Assembly (NCBI RefSeq): GCF_029531655.1
Contig: NZ_JANRMI010000001.1
Location: 682,001 to 746,000, forward strand
Length of the DNA: 64,000 nucleotides
Direction of reading: 5' to 3'
Origin: Bdellovibrio svalbardensis
GTDB lineage: Bacteria; Bdellovibrionota; Bdellovibrionia; Bdellovibrionales; Bdellovibrionaceae
Made by a program: the position numbers and the translations under genes. Below, one piece after another: positions 17,368-26,063 of this stretch (positions are counted from its first letter, which is position 1; each line of letters starts with the position of its first letter). The notes beneath the pieces were generated by a model. The model saw only the letters and a list, made by a program, of their open reading frames with translations. It made no database searches and was not told the DNA's origin.

Positions 17368-18684
17368 CTATTGTGCTCTGATGGCGCCAACTCTTTCAGA
17401 AAGAGAAGCTGGAACCGCGATGTATTGAACGCCTGGTGAAGTTGTTGCGGGAACCGAAGAGCTTGGAACCAAAGTTGGTACTACAACTTGATTTCCGTTG
17501 ATAACTCCTACGCCGCGGCCTGGAGCCAAGCGAGGTGCCAGCAAGCTGCCATCTGGCTGTTGAATGATCACTGTGCCAGGGTTTGAGATTGTGCCAGGGA
17601 TGCCAGGGTTAGCTGGATTCACCGGAGCACTTGTCAGCAATTGACCATTTACGAAGTTATAGTTTTGTGGAGAGCTGACCAGTTGATTGAAGATTTGGTC
17701 TGCTGGATTGGAGTAAGACCAAACAATGTTGTTCAAGTCAGCGTATGAGATTGATTGCTCTCTGAGCGAGTTGTTCGCCCAAGTCGTTTGAATGTTTGCG
17801 AAATTATTCTTCGCGGCAAACACGTTATTTTGGCCTTGTTGGTACATATTCATCCAGTAGCTGGAGGCATTCAAATCATTCGTGTTGATCGCAGTTTGAT
17901 AGTTTGTATAGAAAGTTTTAACTGTGTTACCAGCGTAGCCGATAGAGGCTGCCAAAGTTAAACCCATTCTTTGACGAAGCTCTTTCCAACCTTTTTCTGT
18001 GATCAAGTTGTCTTGAAGAGCTGTCAATTGATCCAAGGCTGTTTGATTTTCGTTTTGGTCATCGCTTGCAATGGCTTTTGCAAGTGATTGTTGAACATAC
18101 TTACCATAGAAAGTTGCCACTTCTTTTTGATCGACTTTTTCATCAGCCAACACAGAAGAGATTTCAGTCAAACGGCAATCCACGGCTTCGGCATCATCTT
18201 TGTCGGCGCCACATTTTTTAAGAACTTTTTCTGTGAATGTTAGCTTAGCTTTTACTTTTTTAACTTCGGCTTCAGGTGCAACCTCTTCTTTTTCTTTAGC
18301 GGGAGCTGCAACTACCTTTTCGGCTTTGTCTTCTTCGATTTTAGCCATTAAAGCCACATTCAAAGAATCAATGTCTTTGGTGTTCTTATCGAAGGCGACA
18401 TTCAATGTATATTGCGTGAAGCCGCAATCTTCGCAGTAACCTTTTCCTTCAGTGACTTTTGGAACGAGTGCAAGGACTTCCTTATCACCTGTTTTAATGT
18501 ACTTCACGTTCGCAACACCTTTAGATGTTGTGATTTTGCTTGGAATGACATCGCCAGCTTCGGATGCGAGATCCATGGCTGCGATTCCACCTGTGTGAGT
18601 GTTGAAAGAAACATTAAAACCAAGTACCAGCAAAAGTGCTGATGCCATTGCCCATTTTTTTTGGGTGTAAGTGAAAGTTTTCAT
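17368..18684 (-). CDS. Secreted protein of unknown function with Glu/Lys-rich linker
   Basis: 438 residues. An N-terminal hydrophobic segment (about 12-28) acts as signal or anchor. An N-terminal domain with a CEDCGF motif (about residues 84-89) is followed by an acidic and Lys-rich linker (about 125-145), a helical middle with two Cys, and a Pro/Gly/Asn-rich C-terminal third. ATG 18684 has AGGAGGAC upstream. No family is recognised. Monocistronic, with its own terminator. The layout suggests an envelope or surface protein, which is an inference. Confidence 0.78.
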   Translation of the reverse strand: MKTFTYTQKKWAMASALLLVLGFNVSFNTHTGGIAAMDLASEAGDVIPSKITTSKGVANVKYIKTGDKEVLALVPKVTEGKGYCEDCGFTQYTLNVAFDKNTKDIDSLNVALMAKIEEDKAEKVVAAPAKEKEEVAPEAEVKKVKAKLTFTEKVLKKCGADKDDAEAVDCRLTEISSVLADEKVDQKEVATFYGKYVQQSLAKAIASDDQNENQTALDQLTALQDNLITEKGWKELRQRMGLTLAASIGYAGNTVKTFYTNYQTAINTNDLNASSYWMNMYQQGQNNVFAAKNNFANIQTTWANNSLREQSISYADLNNIVWSYSNPADQIFNQLVSSPQNYNFVNGQLLTSAPVNPANPGIPGTISNPGTVIIQQPDGSLLAPRLAPGRGVGVINGNQVVVPTLVPSSSVPATTSPGVQYIAVPASLSERVGAIRAQ

Positions 18685-18998
18685 AAAGTCCTCCTGTTAA
18701 TAGGTCATCCAGACCCTTTTTTCTAACTTGATGTAAAGCGAAGGCCGGGCCAAAACCCGAGGTCTGTGCCAAGGCGGGTAAGCCACTGAAATATTTAAGA
18801 GTTCTCACGTTGAGAAAAGTTTTTGGCGGGGAGGGCTTTGTCGAACTTGTAGTGTCCCCTTCTGAGAATGAATAAAGTACATATAATTTCAAGTAGTTAG
18901 GTCTATTCAGAGCGGAGGTTGGCAAGGGCGAGGAAAGAGACTCTTTTGGGCACCTTTGGCTTGCCTGAAAGCGGTGTCTTGAGGGATAACTCCCTTCG
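18685..18998. other. Intergenic region between divergent genes
   Basis: 314 bp with no convincing gene. It holds the upstream signals of the secreted-protein gene (minus) and of kamA (plus), including a TATAAT box at 18882-18887 that leaves a leader of roughly 105 bases before kamA. The leader contains GGCAAG and CTTGCC segments that could pair. Confidence 0.5.
18860..18887 (+). promoter_or_regulatory. Candidate sigma-70-type promoter for kamA
   Basis: A perfect -10 hexamer TATAAT lies at 18882-18887; the best -35 at 18860-18865 (TTCTGA) is weak with 16-bp spacing. No other good -10 is seen before the kamA start. Confidence 0.35.
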
Positions 18999-20189
18999 AT
19001 GAAGTTTCATTTCCCGAAGAGTCCCAAACCAGAACACATTGCCGCCTCCGATTGGAATAATTGGACGTGGCAGCTTCGCCATTCCTTGAAGACTCTGGGT
19101 GATTTTGAAAAGCATTTTGAGCTCAGCGCTGATGAGCGCGCCGCCTTCACGGAGGGCAAAGAACTCTTCAATATCCGCACGACTCCTTATTATGCCAGTT
19201 TGTCTGGTGGCCCGGGCGAATCCATTCGCCAGATTTTGATGCCTCAGCGTTTTGAGATCGAAGAAGGTTCCCAGCAAATGCTTGATCCTTTGGGGGAGCG
19301 AAAGAACAATCCGGCCCCACGCGTGATTCATCGTTATTCTGATCGCGTGCTTTTTCTGATCACGGATATTTGCAGCGTTTACTGCCGTTTCTGCACGCGC
19401 AAGCATTTTACCGGTCAAGAGCAGGCCTTCATTCGCAACGAAGAGTACGAACAAGCTTTGGCCTATATCAAAGCTCACACGGGCATTCGCGAAGTGATTC
19501 TGTCGGGCGGGGATCCTTTGACAGTCGGGGATGCTCAACTTGATCGAGTGCTGAGTGATCTGCGCAAGATTGATCATATCGAAATCATTCGGATCGGATC
19601 GCGCATGCCCGTAGTCTGTCCGATGCGTATCACTGAGGATCTTGTAAAGATTTTGAAAAAGCATAAGCCTGTCTTTTTGATGTCACACTTTAATCATCCG
19701 AATGAGTTGACCGAAGAGGCCGCGGCCGCTTTGGAATTGCTGGTGGATAATGGTGTGCCAGTGATGAATCAGATGGTGCTATTGAATGGTATCAATAATC
19801 ACGCAGCCTTGGTGCAGGCCTTAAACCGACGCTTGCTGTATTTGCGAGTGAAGCCCTATTACATGTTCCAATGTGACCCTTCGATTGGAACAGATCATTT
19901 GCGCACCTCTGTTGAAGACTCTTTAGAAATTCAAAAAGAGCTGTGGGGGCACCTGTCGGGTTTGGCGATGCCGAATTTATCTTTGGATATTCCAAATGGC
20001 GGCGGGAAGGCTTATCTTGTCCCGAACTTCCAAACCGCTCACGAAGGACAGACTCGTCACTTCACCGGCTGGGACGGAGTCGATGCTCAATACGTCAGTC
20101 CTTCTGCCGATAAAATAAAAAAACCACTCTTAGGTTCTTACATGGAAGAGTGGTCTCATCTAAAATGTGGAAAATCGCAAAACGATTAA
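18999..20189 (+). CDS. kamA: Lysine 2,3-aminomutase family enzyme
   Basis: 396 residues. The radical SAM motif CSVYCRFC places cluster ligands at Cys125, 129 and 132. Asp293 (FQCDPS), Asp330 and Lys337 (LDIPNGGGK) fall at the positions of the substrate-binding aspartates and the PLP-binding lysine of clostridial lysine 2,3-aminomutase, and VILSGGDPL is also present. It should convert L-lysine to L-beta-lysine using SAM, PLP and 4Fe-4S. The shorter EpmB branch, which modifies elongation factor P, is the main alternative; length and residue register favour KamA. No epmA or efp gene is adjacent. The stop lies in a 26-bp tandem duplication. Confidence 0.88.
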   Translation: MKFHFPKSPKPEHIAASDWNNWTWQLRHSLKTLGDFEKHFELSADERAAFTEGKELFNIRTTPYYASLSGGPGESIRQILMPQRFEIEEGSQQMLDPLGERKNNPAPRVIHRYSDRVLFLITDICSVYCRFCTRKHFTGQEQAFIRNEEYEQALAYIKAHTGIREVILSGGDPLTVGDAQLDRVLSDLRKIDHIEIIRIGSRMPVVCPMRITEDLVKILKKHKPVFLMSHFNHPNELTEEAAAALELLVDNGVPVMNQMVLLNGINNHAALVQALNRRLLYLRVKPYYMFQCDPSIGTDHLRTSVEDSLEIQKELWGHLSGLAMPNLSLDIPNGGGKAYLVPNFQTAHEGQTRHFTGWDGVDAQYVSPSADKIKKPLLGSYMEEWSHLKCGKSQND

Positions 20190-20212
20190 AATGTAGAAAA
20201 TCGCAAAGCGAT
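20161..20212 (+). repeat. 26-bp tandem duplication spanning the kamA stop, each copy a small hairpin
   Basis: Two direct copies (20161-20186, 20187-20212) differ at 2 of 26 positions. The first holds the final codons, the second begins with the TAA stop. Each contains an AATCG/CGATT-type stem (AAATCGC/GCGATTT in the second copy), so the pair may serve as a weak double terminator. Confidence 0.75.
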
Positions 20213-20238
20213 TTATAAAACGGCAAAGCTTAAGGCCA

Positions 20239-20706
20239 CTATCGGCCTGGCTTGTATTCAAGAGTCAGGTAGGCATAGTCATTTTCAACACCTTGGGAAA
20301 ACGACAGAACTTCTGGATCTGTGAGGCTGTTGAATTGAAGCCAAGTTGATGTTGAAGAGAATGCTTTAGTCGCAGGTTGGTTGCGATCAATCACCCAATA
20401 CAAAATTTCGAATCCTGTTTTTTCTGCGGCTTTGGCTTTGTATTGTCGAACCAGGAAGTGGACTCGGAACATTTTCAGCATGTTCGTTCCTTTGCCACAC
20501 CAAACATCCCAGTCCCAAGCTCCCGGTTTGTCGTAAACATGGGCGCACTTTAAATCAAAGGTTCCATCGTTGGACATATAACGGAAGGTGACGTCGTCTT
20601 CTTGAATTTCTTTGCTGCGGATTTCGCTGAAACCTTTGGGAACTGCCAGGGAGGTTGAAGAAATTGTCAAAATAGAGGCGATTAGAAGAGCTTTGAATGT
20701 TTTCAT
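20239..20706 (-). CDS. Small secreted protein of unknown function
   Basis: 155 residues. A Sec signal peptide (MKTFKALLIASILTI, cleavage near SLA-VP) precedes a compact, probably beta-rich domain with two Cys (CAHVY, VWCGKG) about 23 residues apart that may form a disulfide. Several Trp/Tyr occur in the middle (AWDWDVW). No family is recognised. It converges with kamA and sits apart from the next minus-strand gene by about 120 bp that include a terminator. Confidence 0.75.
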   Translation of the reverse strand: MKTFKALLIASILTISSTSLAVPKGFSEIRSKEIQEDDVTFRYMSNDGTFDLKCAHVYDKPGAWDWDVWCGKGTNMLKMFRVHFLVRQYKAKAAEKTGFEILYWVIDRNQPATKAFSSTSTWLQFNSLTDPEVLSFSQGVENDYAYLTLEYKPGR

Positions 20707-20772
20707 ATGGAAATCCTACCAAGGCGTCAGTCTGCGAAGTAGGAAAATATTCAAATGAAAGCTTTTTGAAAT

Positions 20773-20800
20773 AAAAAAAAGGGCCCCGAGTGGGACCCTT
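20773..20800 (-). terminator. Intrinsic terminator of the gene at 20825-21448
   Basis: On the minus strand AAGGGTCCC/GGGGCCCTT forms a stem followed by a run of eight T. It lies 24 bases after the stop codon. Confidence 0.8.
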
Positions 20801-20824
20801 CATTAACTTTTATGTCGCTAGAAA

Positions 20825-21448
20825 CTACCAGATAACAGAGAAGTTCAAGAACGCGATTTGGAAGCCAAGGTCGATGTCGCCTTTTTTAACGAAGCGAGCT
20901 TCTGGAGTGTAGCTAACGTTGTTCCAAAGAGCGAAACGTTTACCACCGCCAAAGAATAGACCCAATTTGTTTTCATAGTCGCTTTCGGTGTCATTCAAGA
21001 CAGAGTAGATACCTAGGCCGGCTTTCAAGAAAAACGCATTCTTCAAGTCAGATTGGAAGTTGTAAGCAGCCACACCAAGAAGATCGATAAGCGTTTTGCT
21101 GTTTCCAGTAGGAGAGTACTCTTTTGAAAGAATTTGCAAGCGACCTTCACCACCGACTTGAACACCAGCATTGAGTGAATAGAGGTATGAAGCGCCAACG
21201 TCAAATGCAGTTCCTGCAGAAGCATTCTTAGAACGTTTTTCTGAAACAAACACAGCGTGAGTCAAAAGAGTTGTGAACTCATGAGTGTTGCCGCTGCCCA
21301 TGAAGAAAGAATCATTACTATAAGAAGAATAACTTCTTTCTGAAGGAGCTGCTTTAGCTACCACTGTGTTTGAAGATTTTGTTTTTGCACCAGCAACTGA
21401 CGTGAAAGCCATGACTACAGCGGCTAGGGAAAGGATCAATTTATTCAT
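20825..21448 (-). CDS. Small outer-membrane beta-barrel-like protein
   Basis: 207 residues. A Sec signal (MNKLILSLAAVVMAFTSVAGA) is followed by a Ser/Lys-rich segment and then repeated amphipathic strands (EFTTLLTHAVFV, AFDVGASYLYSLNAGVQVGGEGRLQI, GLFFGGGKRFALWN) with a final strand ending FSVIW, an aromatic terminus typical of outer-membrane barrels of OmpA/OmpW size. The exact family is not recognised. It has its own terminator and GAGTCTCT-type weak ribosome-binding site. Confidence 0.75.
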   Translation of the reverse strand: MNKLILSLAAVVMAFTSVAGAKTKSSNTVVAKAAPSERSYSSYSNDSFFMGSGNTHEFTTLLTHAVFVSEKRSKNASAGTAFDVGASYLYSLNAGVQVGGEGRLQILSKEYSPTGNSKTLIDLLGVAAYNFQSDLKNAFFLKAGLGIYSVLNDTESDYENKLGLFFGGGKRFALWNNVSYTPEARFVKKGDIDLGFQIAFLNFSVIW

Positions 21449-21480
21449 TAGAGACTCCTGATTGTTTCAACTTGTTATTT

Positions 21481-21503
21481 CAACCCCAAAATAATTGAGG
21501 TTT
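21481..21503 (-). terminator. Weak putative terminator after pcrA
   Basis: AACCCCAA/TTGAGGTT stem with an AT loop, about 24 bases after the helicase stop; no good T-tract follows on the minus strand. Confidence 0.3.
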
Positions 21504-21526
21504 CCCAAAAAGGAGTCAATCTCTAA

Positions 21527-23809
21527 TTAAACACGTTCTAGGCGAGCGTATTTGACGACAAATTTCTTAACTGTATTGTCCGTGAACATGACGCTGACCT
21601 TCAAATTGTCTCCAGCCCCTTCAGTGGCATAGACAGTGCCGACGCCAAAGGTAGGATGACGCACGCGCATGCCTTTGGAGTAGTTCATGCCGCCGCCATC
21701 GCCATCGTAATCAGGGAAATCCTGGGTGTCGAAGTCGTCGCCGCCAGTATTGCGGGCCTTATTGCGATCTGAATTTGTGCTGCCCCATTTGGATTCGTAA
21801 AGATCCCCAGAACTATCCCCATAGCGGTTTACGAAGCGAGGAGCTTCCGCCGCAGATTTAAAGGAAATAAAGCTTGGTGGAATTTCTTTAATGAATCTTG
21901 ATGGAGGATTGAATTGTTCTTGCCCCCAAACACGGCGCATTTTTGTATAAGTCAGCCACAGCTTTTGACGGGCACGTGTCATGCCGACATAGGCAAGACG
22001 ACGTTCTTCTTCCACATCTTCAGGGTTTTCGCTTTCAGTCGCTCGGCCGCTCGGGAAAAGATTTTCTTCAACACCGACGACAAAGACATAGGGATATTCC
22101 AAACCTTTTGAAATATGCAAAGTCATCAAGGTTACAGAGTTCTGTTCTTGATCCAAAGAATCAACGTCGCTGACCAAAGCCATCTCTTCAAGGAAAGAAA
22201 TGAGTGAGGCTTCTTCGCCGCGCTCTTTGGCAAACTGCGCGATAGCGTTGTCGAGTTCCTCTAAGTTCTCAATACGAGCTTGAGCTTCCGGAGACTCATC
22301 TTTTTTCAGAGCCGCCAGGTATTCAGTGCGATCCAAAACAATATGATAGAAGTCAGTCAGTTTGAAACTGGTGGCGCTCGATTGCAATTCATCCATCAGA
22401 TCAAGGAAACGACGGATTTTGCCAGTGGTGCCGGCGTTGAAGATTTTCTGCTCGACAGCGTTTCGCGCGCCTTCGTACATGGTCATATTCTTTTGAGCCG
22501 AAAATTCTTCGATCTTATCAATCGTCGTTTTGCCGATACCACGTGCCGGAACATTAATAATACGCTTTAAAGCAATATCGTCTGCCGGATTGATCGCGAG
22601 CTTCATGAAGCTCAAGATGTCTTTGATCTCCATGCGTTCATAGAAGCGCACGCCGCCAACGAGACGATAAGGAATCGCCAACGTGCGAAGTTGTTCTTCA
22701 AGGACTCGCGATTGCGCATTGGTGCGATAGAAAACCGCATAGTCATTATAAGAGCCTTCGCCCTCATTCATCATGGTCTGAATAGTCTTCGCGACAAACT
22801 TCGCTTCATCGTATTCATTGCGTTCTTCACGCACGTTGATCAAGTCGCCTTCAGGATTTGACGTGAAAAGAGTTTTATCTTTTCGTTGCGAGTTGTTTTT
22901 GATTACGGCAGTTGCGGCATTCACGATGTTTGCAGAAGAGCGATAGTTTTCTTCCAGCTTCACAACTTTGGCTTCTGGAAAGTCTTTTTCGAAATCCAGA
23001 ATGTTTTTGATGTCCGCACCACGCCAGCTATAGATCGACTGATCCTCGTCACCGACGACGCACAAGTTGCGGTGCGCTTTCGCCAAAAGTTGCACGATCA
23101 GATATTGAATGTGATTGGTATCTTGATACTCATCCACCATGATGTACTGGAATTTTTCCTGATACATTTTTAAAACGTCAGGATACATGCGGAAGAGATC
23201 ATAAGTTTTCATTAGCAGGTCATCGAAATCCAAGCTGTTCGCTCGTTTCATTTCGACTTCATAGGCTCTGTAAACTTCAACGGTTTTTTGATCCATCAAA
23301 CGTTTCGAACTTCTCTCCAAGCCTTCTGGAGTCAGGCCTAACATTTTGGCGTTGCTGATACGCGCTTGGAAGTTCTTTGCCGGATACATTTTGTCGTTAA
23401 TGCCCAAAGCGGTCATAACTTTTTTGATCTGACTGAGTTGATCGGAAGAATCGTAAATCGTGAAGAATTGCTTATAATCCAAAAGAGTGATGTGGCTGCG
23501 AAGCACACGCACACAGAAGCTGTGGAAGGTGTTCACCCAAAGCTGCTCGCGGACCATGATGCCCATGTCGCCCAGAATTTTGTAAATTCGGTGCTCCATC
23601 TCTTTGGCGGCTTTATTGGTAAAGGTCACGCAAAGGATGCCATCGGGGGCGGCGGCACCTTGGCCGATGATATTGGCCATACGATGGGTCAAAACCCGGG
23701 TTTTGCCAGAACCAGCGCCGGCCAAAATCAAAAGAGGTCCGTTCAGGGTCTCAATGGCATCTTTCTGGGGTGGGTTCATGTTTTTTGTAACAAAATCAAG
23801 TATATCCAT
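21527..23809 (-). CDS. pcrA: UvrD/PcrA-type superfamily 1 DNA helicase
   Basis: 760 residues, the usual size. The N-terminal Q-motif region (NPPQKDAIE) is followed by Walker A AGAGSGKTR (about 31-39), motif Ia VTFTNKAAKEM, Walker B VDEYQDTN, motif III GDEDQSIYSWRGAD, motif IV LEENYRSS, motif V TLHISKGLEYPYVFV and motif VI RRLAYVGMTRAR. The C-terminal Tudor-like region (GMRVRHPTFGVGTV) is the PcrA hallmark that contacts RNA polymerase. A 3'-5' helicase for nucleotide excision repair, mismatch repair and clearing of RecA or transcription complexes. The choice between the names uvrD and pcrA rests on the C-terminal tail. Confidence 0.94.
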   Translation of the reverse strand: MDILDFVTKNMNPPQKDAIETLNGPLLILAGAGSGKTRVLTHRMANIIGQGAAAPDGILCVTFTNKAAKEMEHRIYKILGDMGIMVREQLWVNTFHSFCVRVLRSHITLLDYKQFFTIYDSSDQLSQIKKVMTALGINDKMYPAKNFQARISNAKMLGLTPEGLERSSKRLMDQKTVEVYRAYEVEMKRANSLDFDDLLMKTYDLFRMYPDVLKMYQEKFQYIMVDEYQDTNHIQYLIVQLLAKAHRNLCVVGDEDQSIYSWRGADIKNILDFEKDFPEAKVVKLEENYRSSANIVNAATAVIKNNSQRKDKTLFTSNPEGDLINVREERNEYDEAKFVAKTIQTMMNEGEGSYNDYAVFYRTNAQSRVLEEQLRTLAIPYRLVGGVRFYERMEIKDILSFMKLAINPADDIALKRIINVPARGIGKTTIDKIEEFSAQKNMTMYEGARNAVEQKIFNAGTTGKIRRFLDLMDELQSSATSFKLTDFYHIVLDRTEYLAALKKDESPEAQARIENLEELDNAIAQFAKERGEEASLISFLEEMALVSDVDSLDQEQNSVTLMTLHISKGLEYPYVFVVGVEENLFPSGRATESENPEDVEEERRLAYVGMTRARQKLWLTYTKMRRVWGQEQFNPPSRFIKEIPPSFISFKSAAEAPRFVNRYGDSSGDLYESKWGSTNSDRNKARNTGGDDFDTQDFPDYDGDGGGMNYSKGMRVRHPTFGVGTVYATEGAGDNLKVSVMFTDNTVKKFVVKYARLERV

Positions 23810-24026
23810 TGGCCTTCTTCCCTAGAAAGTTCAGCTTTTTAAGCCCGAACTGCCGTATTACTCTCGAGTCCATTGTCTCAAGCACTGTCTAAAAAATGGT
23901 GAACCTGACAAAGTTTGTCTATCCCTAAGTTTTCATTGAGAATTTCCCCGAACTCGACTACAACTGTAACGCGTTTAGTCATAAGCCTGGCGGACTCTAC
24001 CGTTTATAGTGCTTAGAGAGGATTTT

Positions 24027-25361
24027 GTGAAGCGCGTTTTTAGTCGAATCACAGCAGCAATTTTCATCGCGTCAGGGTTTCTTGCCATGACGGTTCTCGG
24101 AGGTTGCTCATCCAATCCTGACTCTGCGGATGTCTCCGGGGACGTGAAAGTCCTTGCTCCCATGAATGATGCCAGTTCCTCGACCAGCTATTCTCTGAAA
24201 CTTATCGAATTGAGTGGACTGAGCAACTTGCAGGAAGTGTCGGGTCGCTTCGTGCGGTTTTTCTTTAGCCCGCGCATTATCAATAGCCACTTGAATGGCG
24301 TTGCTCCCAAAGGAAAATTCATTCGCAGCACCGACGGTCACTATGTTCCGGCGAACGATATGTCCCAACAGATGGTCGTGATCTATGCTCACATGCAGCA
24401 GCTGGCGCAGCTTGATAAAGACTTGGGTGCTGGAGACGTCAACAAATGGCCTCGAGATGTGGGTATCGGAGTTCGCGTGCGAGGCGGGATGAGCAATAAT
24501 GCCTTTTACGACGGTAAAACGGACTCCATGCTGTTGGTGCCTTACACTCAGGAAAATCTTCCGATCGCAATCAATGGCGGCATTCTGGCGCACGAACATT
24601 TTCATTCATTGTTTTACAAAATTGTCCTGAATGGTTTCTCTAAAGACGCGTCTGCGCATGATCGCAAGTTGTTTTTGAAAGAGTCGGGCATTGAAGACAA
24701 TGAACAACGCATTCCTGTGGGCCGCCTTGAAAGTCGCTTTGACACTTCGACAAATAACGAAGAAGCCAATGCGACGGTTCATAAATATTATCACAGCGCA
24801 CTTCTGCGTGGGATCAATGAGGGGCTTGCTGACTTCTGGGGCTGGATGTACACGGGCAATCCGGATTTTATCGCAGCCTCTTTACCCTCTGAAAAGGTTG
24901 CGCGCTCTTTAAAGGCTCTCGATGCAAGAGCGGTGAATGCTTTGCCATCAGAACTTGCGGTGAAGAGATCTGTCGGTATCTATCTTTCTTATGACGAGGA
25001 AAACGTAGATCAATATCTGACGGGCTATGCCTATACGTTGGGGACGCAATTCTCAAGAATGCTTAAAAGATTTTCTGATATTTCGGCGGAATCTCGCGGT
25101 TTGAATGATAAAGACTCCCGTAAGGCCGTGGCTAAGTTGATTGTTCAAGTTCTGCCTTTGATGCGTGCGGATCTTGATAAAACCAGTGATGGGAGCTACT
25201 ACAATTCCGCTAAATTTCTTGAGACAATGGTTTCCGTGATGCCGGAGATGAATGAGCAAGAATGTCAGTACCTTGCTGAAGTATTAAAGAACTCTACCGC
25301 GGCGACAGATCCGAAGAAGACCTGTAAACAAGATGGCTCTTGGAAATTGGTCGCGGAGTAG
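24027..25361 (+). CDS. Lipoprotein with a HExxH zinc-metallopeptidase motif
   Basis: 444 residues from a GTG at 24027 with GAGAGGA just upstream; the longer start at 24009 would include that ribosome-binding site. The lipobox is VLGGC (Cys27). HEHFH at residues 189-193, preceded by hydrophobic GGILA, and a downstream NEGLADF (Glu265) look like the HExxH...E ligand set of gluzincins such as thermolysin-type peptidases. No propeptide or known family signature is otherwise seen. It is probably a membrane-anchored protease in the envelope. The beta-barrel gene begins 3 bp after its stop, so the two are co-translated. Confidence 0.8.
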   Translation: MKRVFSRITAAIFIASGFLAMTVLGGCSSNPDSADVSGDVKVLAPMNDASSSTSYSLKLIELSGLSNLQEVSGRFVRFFFSPRIINSHLNGVAPKGKFIRSTDGHYVPANDMSQQMVVIYAHMQQLAQLDKDLGAGDVNKWPRDVGIGVRVRGGMSNNAFYDGKTDSMLLVPYTQENLPIAINGGILAHEHFHSLFYKIVLNGFSKDASAHDRKLFLKESGIEDNEQRIPVGRLESRFDTSTNNEEANATVHKYYHSALLRGINEGLADFWGWMYTGNPDFIAASLPSEKVARSLKALDARAVNALPSELAVKRSVGIYLSYDEENVDQYLTGYAYTLGTQFSRMLKRFSDISAESRGLNDKDSRKAVAKLIVQVLPLMRADLDKTSDGSYYNSAKFLETMVSVMPEMNEQECQYLAEVLKNSTAATDPKKTCKQDGSWKLVAE

Positions 25362-25364
25362 TTC

Positions 25365-25973
25365 ATGAAGTTCATTTTGGTGTGTCTCAGCTTACTTTTG
25401 TCTACCGCCGCAATGGCGCAGGTTTCCCGATTGAAGACTCCACAGCCGGTGGCGGAATCCACTTTGCAGTTATTTCCTTTGGGAATGGAAATGCGTTATG
25501 AACGCAACAACGATCAAGAACTGGCGACGCATGGTTTTTTAAACTTTGCTTTTGCCTATCAAAGAAACAATCTTTCGGCCTTATTTGAATATTCTAAATA
25601 CAGCGAAGACAGTGGCAATGCGACGACCAGCATAGATCACTCTCATCAAGAGATGATTCTGTGGGGACGCTGGCATTTCTTAAGATCGAAAAAAGAGTTC
25701 ATGCCTTTGCAGTTTTCAATCTACGGTGGTTTGGGTGTGGGTACTTATCAGGATGAAGTGAAGACCACCTTGTTGGGAACCTCGCAAACTGACAAGTCTG
25801 GAAATAAAGTGTTATCGGGCTTGGCCGTCGGGGGCGATATCGCGTATGGATTTACGAAGGACTTTGGCGTGATGGCAGCTTTGGAGGGACGAACACTTTT
25901 CGCCGGTGATTATGATCCGAATCCAGTGTTCAGTGGCCTGGCTCGTCTTGGTATCTTTTTTTCTCTCAATTAG
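25365..25973 (+). CDS. Beta-barrel outer-membrane protein linked to the metallopeptidase
   Basis: 202 residues. A Sec signal (MKFILVCLSLLLSTAAMAQ) is followed by short amphipathic strands (FLNFAFAYQRNNLSALFEYSKY, FSIYGGLGVGTYQD, LSGLAVGGDIAYGFT) and ends GLARLGIFFSLN, consistent with an eight-stranded OmpW-like barrel. The start is 3 bp after the metallopeptidase stop and lies in a strong operon pair with it. A bidirectional terminator follows. It may be the substrate, anchor or chaperoned partner of the lipoprotein, which is conjecture. Confidence 0.75.
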   Translation: MKFILVCLSLLLSTAAMAQVSRLKTPQPVAESTLQLFPLGMEMRYERNNDQELATHGFLNFAFAYQRNNLSALFEYSKYSEDSGNATTSIDHSHQEMILWGRWHFLRSKKEFMPLQFSIYGGLGVGTYQDEVKTTLLGTSQTDKSGNKVLSGLAVGGDIAYGFTKDFGVMAALEGRTLFAGDYDPNPVFSGLARLGIFFSLN

Positions 25974-25998
25974 TCTTTTATCTTTGAGATTTTGGAAT

Positions 25999-26032
25999 AA
26001 AAAAAGCCTGCATTGAAGTGCAGGCTTTTTTC
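25999..26032. terminator. Bidirectional intrinsic terminator
   Basis: AAAAAGCCTGCA / TGCAGGCTTTTT stem with a 6-base loop, T-runs on both strands. It separates the beta-barrel gene from the convergent SPOR gene. Confidence 0.88.
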
Positions 26033-26063
26033 TTATGAGCGATATGCAGGAAGTGGAGGCGGG

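Noticed and set aside
18903-19664. 253-codon frame opposite kamA
   Set aside because: It reads through conserved kamA motifs on the other strand, has no ribosome-binding site and no recognisable motif.
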